From Solanum dulcamara (taxonomy: Eukaryota > Streptophyta > Magnoliopsida > Solanales > Solanaceae): a DNA stretch of 64,000 bases. The translations under genes were made by a program, and so were the position numbers. Numbering within the stretch: position 1 is the stretch's first letter; each line of letters opens with the position of its first letter. The stretch spans positions 48,094,935-48,158,934 of the forward strand of contig NC_077247.1 in assembly GCF_947179165.1 (NCBI RefSeq). Reading direction: 5' to 3'. Under the pieces are notes generated by a model. That model worked only from the letters and a program-made list of their open reading frames with translations, made no database searches and was not told where the DNA came from. Below, one piece after another: positions 41,671-53,600 of this stretch.

Positions 41671-44600
41671 ATGCCTCGATATGAAAGCAAAAATGACGAT
41701 CGAAGAAGATCGTCTCCGTATTCCTACAAAGATCGGGAGTCGCATCGTCATGAGGTTAATTTTTCTTTTAAAAATTTCTGACCACATGACAAGTTGATTC
41801 AAATTGCTCTAAATCTGCCTGAATAATCATTACAAATATAGAAACTTAGCTAATGAAAAAATGGACATCTTCTGTATAACAAATTTCTAATGTACTGATA
41901 ATCTTCGACATGAGCTAAAAGCAATTTAATCTGAGAAGAGGGCTATTTTTTTTTAATTCGAGGAGCAATTAGTTGAATAAAGATTACGACTTGAAGTTCC
42001 ACGAAGCCAATTTTTTTGGGTTGTCTAGAGATTAGGGGTGTACATAACTGATAACTCTGGCAATACTGATAACCTGAACCGAATAAGTGTTGGTGGTTTA
42101 CGGATATCAGGTTATTGGGTTACCAAGTTTGTAGGATGAAAAACGGTTGTGCGCGAATGGGACTTTTATGTTACATTGCCACTCTGGCTGAAATTTCCAC
42201 CACATGATTGTGGCTGAAGGGAATGTAATCCCAAATTGATTTAAATTCTCATTTCTAAGAATTTCAAGAATGAAAATTAAAGCGTATGAGCCTATCAATT
42301 TTACTTTTTCCTGTTTTTAGAGAATGTAGAAGGTGTCAGCTAAGGGTGTTACCTAGAAGTTGTAATGGACCTTGGTCTCCATCATGGGAGATTATTGTCG
42401 GCAAAAAAAGAAGTAGGTGGTTTATTCCAATATGTCTTAAGCTTTGGTGGAAAGAGCTGCCCGGTATATGTGCAGGTGAGAAATAGAAGGCACACAGTGG
42501 ATTAGTTGAGCTATGCGTAAGTTGACCCAGACATTACCATATTAAAAAGTATAAAAGTACTTAAAAATTATGTCCCCATGTATGTAGCAATCCATACTTG
42601 TTATCTAGTATTCCAATTTAAAGTTGCTAAACATACCCTGGAACCATGTAAAACGGTGTTGGATATTACTTAAGTATTATGGAACTTGAGTATTTGATGT
42701 TTAATAATTAAAATATGCTCATACTATTTGATTTAATTTGAAGCACTCATACTTAAAATTGCCTGTCTATTTTTTGTTTCCTTACATTGTCAACCCCAAA
42801 GAAGAAGTTTTTGATTGGGAATTTTGTTCAGTTAGACCAATTTTAGTTTGTATGTCATCTCCTGAACTCTTAAGCTATATTTCCCTACTTGCTGCTGTGG
42901 CCTAATTTCAGAATATTGTCTAATTGAACTTCTCCAGAGCCAGTCTAATGGATCTCAGCACTATAGAGTGAGGGATAATTGTTCCGGAGATCAAGACCAT
43001 CACCGTGGGGACTACAAGGATAAAAGCACCAGGAGCTACAGAAGAAATGACGACAATGAGGATTACAGCCGTTCCAGGAACCATAAATTTGACAGGTCAT
43101 CTTTCCATTCTTTATGATGGTTCTTTTGTGGTTGGGGTGTGTGTGTGTGGGGGGGGGGGGGGTCTTGTTCATTTGAAGTGATAGGTCATACTTCCATCAT
43201 GGTTCATTATGCCCTTTTCAAAAGTTATAGATACATGCAATGGGAAGAAATAAATGATAAGAGGATTAGTTAATTCATAGGATTTGTTATTCTTGGAAAC
43301 ACATAATTAATCTAGATAGTGCTTCTGGAATCTGACAAACAGTTCTATCAGGAAATCAAGGCAATTCAATTGGCTCTCAACTGGAAGTCTTTGTACCGTT
43401 GTAATTTTGGCCAACACAATATAATTCTTTGTTGTTTCACCAATAAAAAGAACATTTCTTCGATGGGTTTCCTTTTCTCTTATAATTTTTTTTATAAGTA
43501 AAGCTTTTAAAGTTCTATCAATGAGCAAAACTATCACTAAGGCAGTTCCGGACACTACAGTAGGATGTCCTAAGTACAAAATTTGTTCAACTTTGTAACA
43601 AACTAACTGAACTATCATAGAGTCCTCTTCATATGCATATTGTAAATTCACTGAAAAGCTAACAAACTAAGCATCTATGTTTGAAGGCAAACACCTGCAG
43701 TTCTGCCATTGAAACATCTTTGATTTCTTTCTTTATGCACCACCCAACACACAGATGCAGCAATGGTTCTCCATAATCTGCTCAACACCCAAGGAGTTCC
43801 TTGACATTCTTTGGCATCACATATCTTTACCCAAAATATGTTCAAAATAAGGTTCCACAACTGGGTAGGTGGGAAAAGTGCAAATAGAAAGAAAAAAGAA
43901 GATACTTATCATTTCCGATCTCTCTTTGTGCTTCTCACGGCAACAGATTCTCGGCAGCTTATTTTGTATTAAAGAATTAAAGAAAAAAGACAAGGCCTAT
44001 ACCTATAAACCTTTTGCCTGATGATGGATCGTATATATAGCTTACATGACTGTGTTTACAAATTAAAAGTAATACACTGGATAAATGATTATCATTTTTT
44101 TTTTTGAGAATGTTAACATTGAAATGATTAAAAAGGGCAGCCCGGTGCACTAAAGCTCCCGCTATGCGCGGGGTCCGGGGAAGGATGAGCTCCGTTAATA
44201 TTGTGATTTTATAGGCGCCAGTGTCGTGGAGGTAGAGAGAAGGGTGAGACACGCAGATCCCGTTCAAGGTCAAAGGATCGGTCTCGTGACAAAGCTAGAT
44301 CAAGATCAAGGTCTCCTTTACCCCCAAAGAGGTTTCCTTATTTTTTTTTAACAATATGAATTTCCAAGTTGATAACTCCTTATTCCTTAATACGTTGTAC
44401 TAACAGGTTTTCTTCTCACAAACTATGGCAAGATCTCAATTAATCACATTATCATGTGGTTTTACTTTAAGGGTGTCTTTGGTATGGAGGAAAATATTTT
44501 TCAATTTTCTCATGCTTAGTTGGTCAAAATATTCTCTAGGAAAACAAGTTTCTTAAAAGTGAGGAAAATGACTTCCTTATTCAAATTAGGGAAAAGAAGT

Positions 44601-47600
44601 TACATAAGTGACATTGCAAGTTCTATATCTCTTTCCCACCCATCCGCCACCCCTGCCACCCCCACTCCCCAGTCCCCACCACATCTCACCCCTATAGTGT
44701 TTTGCTTGATAACATATAAATACTCTTAGATAATATTTCCATACATACACACTTCAAATTAGGGGTGGACGTTCAGTAATTCGGTTCGATTTCGATTTTT
44801 TTATTTCGTTTTTTTCGTTTTTCGGATTATGTGTACCGAGAACAGAACCGAATTAGTTCGGTTCGGTTCACTTTTTGTAAATTCGATTCGGTTTCGGTTT
44901 AACAATTTCGGGTTTTTCGTTTTAGGGCCTGTTTAATGGGCTAAATTTTATTTGTAAATTGGACTTTTTTTAAGGTTAAAAATTGATTTTTAAAACTATT
45001 TTCACTTCTGCCATATCCAATATTCCCACCTTAGCTTCTTAAAATCTATGTTCAAATAAATCACATATTTCATTATTTATTTTCCTTCCAAGTCAGTAAC
45101 ATACCTGGCAAATCCCTACGATTTTCCTATATTAAAACAGCCTTACTACTATTTAGCACATTAATAATCGTATCAAATTACCGGATTCGCCGCTGCTTCG
45201 CTGCCGTTTACCGCTTATTCGTCCCTGATTGAGAGTGAACGAAGAAAGTGAGAGAGAAGACTGAAGTATGGAAGTGAAAGAGTGAAGCAAGAAGCGGCGT
45301 TGTAAACCAAATTTTGTCTATTAGCATTAGGTTGTTTTTAATTTCTAATTTGGGTTTGGGCTGTAATATAAGTATATATATATATATTTATTTATTTATT
45401 TTTTATTTATTTTAATCTGTCTGCTATATATATATTTTGGTTTATTAATCTGTCTGCTATATATATATATTTTGGTTTATTAATCTGTATGCTATTATAA
45501 ATTTTGGTTTAAACCGAAACACCGAATTACGTAACCCAATAACCGAAATACCGAAAAACCGAAATAGTTAGGTTCGGTATTTTGGTTTTTCGGTATTTAT
45601 GCCCACCCCTACTTCAAATGTTTGCAAATTTTTTATTATATTGAGAGGATTCATATGTCTTTTTTCTCAATGCTTTTTATCATTTTCTTGCGAGGGATTC
45701 GTTTGTTTTTCATTCTTGTAAAAAATGAATCTAATTTTACTCAAATCATAGAAAAAATCCTTGATTCACTACACTCTTCGAGGCATCCACAAAATTGATT
45801 TGTCAGTCTGTTTTTCTTCGACAGCAAGCGGACAAGTGGCTTTGATATGGCTCCACCAGTTGCAGCATCTTTTTCTAGTGGGGCAGGTTAGCATTTAGGA
45901 CCCGAACAGCACATATAATCATAGCTCTGTCCTACCTAAAATGATGTAACTCTTGTATTTAGAGATTAATGGTTATGTTCAATACGATAAGCTTTAATTT
46001 GATTTCATGCTGATAATTTCTACTTGAACTGAGAGATCATTGTTGTGTTGTTTGCTGTTGTGTTGGTTCCTTGTTTGTGATTTTGTTACATATAGCTAAG
46101 AAGGCAATATTGGACTTTATGTCCCACCATGCTACTCGTGCGCGTGAGGATTGTAGATTTAATTCAACGAGGAATCAGTGCTTCGGTTAGCTGGAACTTT
46201 TCCCTCATCAACAGCAACTGTTGTAATTTGGTAGACTCACAATTGTTATCCAGGAACCTGCAGTGGTGGAATATAATTCTTGTTTTATTATCTGAATGGT
46301 ATACAATATCTAGGTAAGGAATAGTAGCTTTTCCTTTTATGCTCTCTCTTCTGGTAGAAAACTACTACTATGATTCCTTTGTGTCAAAGGCTAAATTTTT
46401 CAAAAATTGTATTAGGTAATCTGTTGAATTTTAGCATTTAAATCTGTCGTCAGTTATAACACATTAATTTCTCAGTTTTTACATTTTGATTTTCATCACT
46501 TTCGATTCCCGCTTTACTTATTTCTCATTATGCAGAACAAGTTCTGGGTTCTTCCAAGGTTCATCCATCTATTCCTGGAATGTTACAAAATGTTTTTCCA
46601 ACTGATGCAACTCAGGTACGACTATTTTAATTCGTATGATTGTTTCTTATATATATTTTTTTGATAAAGACTCTTATTTATTGTTTGCGTCCTCAAATGT
46701 AAGTTTTCCCTATGGATCCTTTCAATTATTTCTCTGAATAAGGTGTCTTCAACAGGTTAATCCATTAGGTTCATTCCCTTTCTTGCCAGTCCAAGCCATG
46801 AGTCAGCAAGTAACTATATTCTTCTGAAGCTCAATTCTCTTCTGTATTTACAGCAAGTATTTCACATTTTTTCTGTTTTGCTCATAGGCTACAAGGCATG
46901 CACGACGAGTCTATGTTGGTGGCCTTCCACCACTGGCTAATGAACAGGTATGGCGATATTGGTATAATGGTCCATTTCCATCATCTTTCATCCACATTGT
47001 ACCTGGGGTCCTGGCTTCACTCTAAAATGGTTGTCATGACTTAATAGCACATGTTATACTTTATTATCTTTTTTTCAAGCTTGCTCATTGTAGAGGCTGA
47101 ATTGTATTACATGTATTCTAAGATTGGTAATGGTTCTTCATGTCATGAGTTTGAACCTTGTCACGGACCAAAAATCTTGTATTTAGAAGGGTGAGGGGGC
47201 ATGCCCATTAACAAAGAATGGTGATGGAAATGCATCAATTTTAACTGGTGAAAGCAGAGGTTCAGTGTAGGGCTCAGAGGCAGGTATAAATTTTAACTGG
47301 AGGAGGAAATGTTTTGGATATAGCTCCCTAGCTATAGGCATATAACTTATGATATTGATCTATTTTATAAAGTAGGGCATAGCCTTGCACTCCTGCTAAT
47401 TTGGGATTGAGGTGTAGTTGGTTAATTTATGAGCATGAATGCATCAATTTGAAAGATGTTCTCTTCTTGCTTTATGGAAAATTTGCCCCATCCCAAACAA
47501 AGGGGTATGTCCATGAAAATTCTCCTTGTGTGGAAATCGTCCCATTAAAACAAGCTGACATTTTAACTCAACTGTAAGACTATATCAAGGCCAAATGTGT

Positions 47601-50600
47601 CCCTTCCGCATTCTGGTTAGAGTGAGTCGACATTGAGAGTGCTCCAAGTCTCAAGCGTGGTATGCCATATAAGAAAAATATGGTATATGGTAGTTATATT
47701 ATTGCAGGACTTTTGTCATATCAAATTTTGTTTCTCTTGGGATTTCTTATTTGTTCTTCTTTTGCTGCATGTGAAACAGACAATCTCCGCATTTTTTAGT
47801 CATGTTATGATTGCAGTTGGTGGAAATTCTGCTGGCCCAGGTGCATTCAAGTTTCAAAAGTGATACTTTCATACGTTTCCACTGTACACCCCTTGTGAGT
47901 TTAACCTTTTTCTGAATCTCAGGTGATGCAGTTGTCAATGTGTACATTAATCATGAAAAGAAGTTTGCATTTGTGGAGATGAGAACGGTCGAAGAAGCCA
48001 GTAATGCAATGGCATTAGATGGAGTTGTTTTTGAGGCATGTTAAACCACAGCCTTCTCTCTCTCTCTCTCTCTCTCTCTAGGTTTTGGGATTCATCTAGT
48101 TTTCTCTCTTTTGGCTCGATGAGAAGTGTCTTAAGTTCTAACACTTTTTTTTTGTACAATTTGGGTGGAAGGGGGAAGGTGGTGGTTTTACAGTGTGAAG
48201 GAAAGAGCAAGGGACTTAAGATGATTCTTATATCTACGGCTGGAAAGATATTTAAAAACTTATTAATTGAAAAAAATGATTTACTTTTATTGTTCCTCTT
48301 TTTTTCTTTTGTTTTGTTTGTGAGGGTTTCCGTTATAATACATGAGATGAAAAACAGTCCTGATTCTTCATGAATAGAACCGTATCTGTGATTCCAGATT
48401 ATGAGATCCATCTATGTCCTATAGTGCTCAATAATTTGGGTATCTTCATAAAGCATCTTATTGAGGTTAAATGAAGATGCTGATACGTTTTGATAGATGA
48501 TGCAACTCTCCTCATGTTGTGAGTAATAGAAAGCACTTCCAATGCTCTTTATTTTCTTATTCAAATGAAAGTGCTAATGCTGAAAACTTCCTGACTCTTT
48601 TTTCTGTATACTTGTTTGAGGGGGAAGAGTTTGGGAAACAACTTTTGACTTAAAAAGAAATTTCTGTGTTTGTGGATGTTTCAAGAGAAATAGTTTGGAA
48701 GACACCTTTAGGCTTTAAAGGAACTTTACAGTCAGCATTAATTATCCATAATAGCTGTACTTGTTCCGATGAACATATTCTCTGCAGACAAATGAAAATC
48801 TTCAAATATTTTTCTGCATTGCAATGACATATATAAGTGAGTATTCTTTATTGTTTGCTAAACTGTGAGCTCGTGCCTCTAGTTCTTTACTTCGCCAGGT
48901 GCATTTGTTAGTCTAAATATTTGTTATTCTCTATGCTTTACCGTAAACAGGGTGTTTCCGTCAGGATTCGAAGGCCCACTGATTACAATCCTTCTTTGGC
49001 TGCTGCACTTGGTCCTGGCTATCCAAGCCCTCACCTTAACTTAACTGCTGCTGGACTCATGCCTGGGTAAGTGGAAGTTGTCTATTTTCCTTTATTGTTG
49101 TTGCTGTTGAAAATCATGCCCCTGTTCTATGGTAGCGTAATTGCTTGATTGGTATTAGAAAGGTAAGTTCTATTGATAATTGCAAGGCCGTAAATATATT
49201 GGACTGAATTTTTGGCTGCTAAAGTCCAATATTCCACAAAATGAGTGTCGCTGAGATGCAGATGCTAAGATAGATGTGCCGTCATACAAGATTGGAAATG
49301 GCCACATTGGGCAAAAGGTGCAAGTAGCATACATTGAGAATAAAGTTAGAGAAAGTTGCTTAGATGGTTTGGGCATATCATCTGTCAACCTTCAGATGCA
49401 CTGGTCTATAGGTGCAAAACCATGTCGAGTGGATTTGTTAAAAAGGGGATGAGATGGACCTAAAATCACATGAACAAAAGTTGTCTTGAATACGGAAGTT
49501 GTCTTGAAAGACTTATAAGCTTTTGGAATGAACTTCTTTTTGTCCTCCCTCACTTCTTAAACTCGACAAAGCTGTTAGCATTTCCTTCAATGCTGTGCAG
49601 ACCTAGAGAAAGAGTACAATGGGAAAAAAAGATTTATATAGGCAATACCTATTAGTTAGGACTATGCCAGTGGAAAATATAGAGAACTTTTAATACTACT
49701 GCTTATTATTATTGTTGTTGAGACTTACTTTACCTTTATCAAAAAAAAATATTATTGTTGTTGAGACTGGCTTAATGTGCACATATTGTGAGATGCTCCA
49801 ACTGTATGGGTGTGTTTTATGTCAAAACAATGAGCACAATAAATGTTAATTCTTCAATGTTTCCCAACTTAGTTTTTAGTTTCTCTTCTCTCTCTGTCTC
49901 TCTGTCTCTCTCTCTCCCTAATTTGGGATTTTTCGTGGGAGCGGAAGTGGATTGAAGATGGGAGCATACAGATGCACACCAAGCACCCTTACACTGGGAA
50001 AATATGATTCTAGCAATTACAGCGCTTTGTTGTCCTCTATTTTGGCAGACTATTTTAGTGTATGGTCTCTGTTTCTAACAAATAATGATAATTCTTTGCC
50101 TCTTAATTTCTTCCTTACCCTGCCAAGCTGTGTCCTTTTTTGTTTTTGTCTTCATGTGTATATATTTTCTCATCATTTGCCAGAGCAACTGGGGATGCGG
50201 AGGAACCTGATCGTATTTTTGTTGGTGGATTACCATACCTTTTTACTGAAGTGCAGATAAAAGAACTACTGGAGTCTTTTGGGTACACAAATCTTTATTA
50301 GATGGCAATTGTCACTAAGTTTTAGAATTTTACCGGAGCTCTGATGTACTGAATGTTGTCTATGCAGACCTTTGCGTAGATTTGAGGTGGTGAAGGATAG
50401 AGACACAGGAAACTCTAAAGGTTATGGTTTCTGCACATATCAGGTGAATAAGTTGATAACTAAGTTTATTCTTGCCTTAGACTTTTGAGATGTAGAAAAT
50501 GTTCCAACTCTTGCCATATCCAGATTGATTTTTCAAAGCTGATTAATTAGACATGTTTCTTCTTTTGATCTTCATTTTTGATTAGTAAATATCGTTCCAT

Positions 50601-53600
50601 AATTTGATTATTTACTTGTTATTCTTCAACTAATTGGATGATTTGATCCCATTCTTTTCAGACTGAAAGTTTGCTATATTTGAAGTGTTGGCTTTTTAGT
50701 TTATGTGCATCATTTTTATTCTTGTAATAGCAAGATCACATACTCTTCATTTCAATTACTTGATTGAGTTGATCCTATAGTTTGAGATTGAGAGCTTGCT
50801 GATTGATGTCTTACAATTTTGCCGTTCAGGCTCAAATATTTTTGTTGTATTGCTTCTTTTTGTTTTTTTGATGCTTCAAATTTATTTTATAATACTGCAT
50901 CAAGCATTGCCATATACTTTACTTTTTTGTTGATACTTCAGATGTCTAGAGTTTTTAGTTTTGCCTTTCAGGCTCAAATATTTTCTTTTTATTGCTTCTT
51001 TTTGTTTTTGTTGATACTTTAGTTTTTTTTTAAACTGCATCAAACATTATCATATACACCAAGGAGTACCCCGACTACTAAATTTTCCGTCTACTATCAA
51101 GTATTAACCTAATGCGGGATGTCCTACTTCATCTAAACATACAATAAAGAAAAAGAACCTTGAATCCTGTGTTTCTCTATGGTTTTTCACTTCTTCCTAA
51201 TTACTCCGCTTATCAATGTGATATCCTCAGTTTCTCGGTCGTCTACTTCCTCTGTAGCAGCCTCCATTTCAGTTCCACATTATGGGCTCTCTTAGATACC
51301 TGGGCTGATCCTACAGCCCAACTCAGCTTCTTTACTTCAGCATATCAGCCATCTGCAGATAATTTGCTTAATCTCTCTCCATTCTTCCTATAGTTGATAT
51401 TCTCATTATTCCTCCCATCATAGTTTACTGAAGATGTCACTGATAAGAAAAAGTTCGCTGAAGATGTCAATCTGTTTAGTTACAGTTTACAATGAGGCCT
51501 CCCAATTTTTTTAGATTTCCGAGCATAGGTAGATTTTTGTTTTCCTTCCCAGCACTTCTCTCCATCTAGTTTTTTTAAAAAATATATATATAATTTTGAT
51601 TACTAGGGATACGGTATCATCTTCATGCCAGTTGAGTAAAATGCTCAAAAGTTTACCAAATCTGCAGAGGTTTCGCTGAGTCAACACTGAATTGTCCTCT
51701 GTTTATTCTAGATCTCGTTTTTTCACCCCCCTTAAATGAAATGCCATTGCTTCTTGATAATGCTGAAGAAGGTTCTACCTTATATTGGATAGCTGACCAA
51801 CTATTACTTGCTTCAGGATCCATTAGCTACAGATGTGGCTTGTGCTTCTTTAAACGGCTTAAAAATGGGTGACAAGACACTGACTGTTCGACGTGCTACC
51901 TCTGGGTATGTTCTCATACAGCTTTTAGGAAATCTAATGATTGAAGACTGGCAATATGTGAGGCCATGTAAAATTTTGGCCTACAAGAATGTAATTGGGA
52001 TTTCATCTCCTAAACTCTTTTTTATATGAAATATTGCTTTTGGAATTTTCTCCAAGTCTTGCATTACCTCTTTGTTTGTGTCATTGTTGGATGAAGTTGT
52101 CATGGCTTTTTTGTCGTACATCTATTTCTGTTTAGCATCTATCATTTATAGTAACAGATCAATTTTTCTAAACTGAATTCGTATGATCGTTTACTTTGAT
52201 GTTCAAACATCATCCGGATCTACATTGTACATTGAAAAATTATTATGTTTTTGAGGTTCATGTATAAGTTATAACTTCCTCTGAGATGATATATGGAAGT
52301 ACATTATGCTACCCAAGAATGTGTGCCTTCTACCTATTTGGATAGTCTCAGATTTTGTTATTTCAATTTTGTCAGTTCTTGGGAACAGTGGCGGATCCAC
52401 CTTATGCCGAGGGGTTCATCCGAACCCCCTTCGGCGGAAAATTGTACTATTTATACATGGTTAAAATATTTTTTTATGTATATAAAGTAGATGTCGAACC
52501 CCCTTCGACTAGCTCGTGTGTCTAGTTATTTAGATTTTGAACCCCCTTATTTAAAATCTTGGGTCCGCCACTGCTTGGGAACAGCGTACCAACTGATACT
52601 TCAGAATCAAATTCGGTTTCTTTGTTCAGTAAAGGGTCTTGTGCTTTTAGAAACAAATGTCTTGCATGCTTGCTTTGTCAGGCTCAAAAAGTAGAATTTG
52701 TGAACTGCCTCGAGCTCAACCATGTTTAGCTTAAAAGTGACTATGAGCCCGTTTGGATGGGCTTAAAAAAAGTAACTTTTATGTATGAAGTGCTAAAAGT
52801 TATTTTTATAAATAAGCAGTTGACTATTTGGATAAAAGTGCTTAAATGAGGAAAATTATGTGAACTTTAGGGTTAAAAGAATAAAAAGGGTAGTTTGGGA
52901 ATTTAGTTAAAATATAAGGGATATAAAAGTAATTTTCATGGTCAAAGAAAATGACTTTAAGCACTTAGAAAAAAAAATTAGGAATCCTAACTTTTCATTT
53001 TTGACTGACTTTAAGAACTTTCTGGCTTAAAGTTAGCATTAGGCAAACACGTCCAAAAGCTGAAAAGGGGCTTTAAGTTGGTTTTGACCAACTTAAAGCC
53101 AATCCAAACGGGCTCTATATCTTCCATATGTTATTTTGAGGAAGGGGTTTTTGGTTTCTGGCAACCACATTTGTGGTTAGGACAGGACTGTTCTGTGTTT
53201 AACCACTTTACGGTAATCTATTGTGCTATTTTATGACTTTTTCCAGTCATGTTTAACAGCAGTGGGCAGGTGAAATCTGAACAGGAGTGTATATTAGCTC
53301 AGGCAAGGCAGCATATAGCTATGCAGGTTGAATACTATCCACAGTATTAACTTATTATTCTATATACTCCTTTTACCGCAAAAGTTTCGACATTTTTCAC
53401 TTTCTGAGTTTAGCTTAGTGGACTTTGGCTAACATTTTAGAATATGTACTTGTGCAGTTTGATATGTGCAAATTTCAAGTAATACTTTAAGTGAAACTTC
53501 TAATGTATAATTTTAATTCAGTATAATAAATAAAATTGATCCGATCTAACTCCTAAAATTGGTCAAATTGACCTCAATAAGCTAAAAGTGATTGGGACAC

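Noticed and set aside
47947..48411. Open frame of 154 codons on the minus strand
   Set aside because: It lies antisense to U2AF65 exon 9 and the CT repeat of intron 9; no family resemblance.
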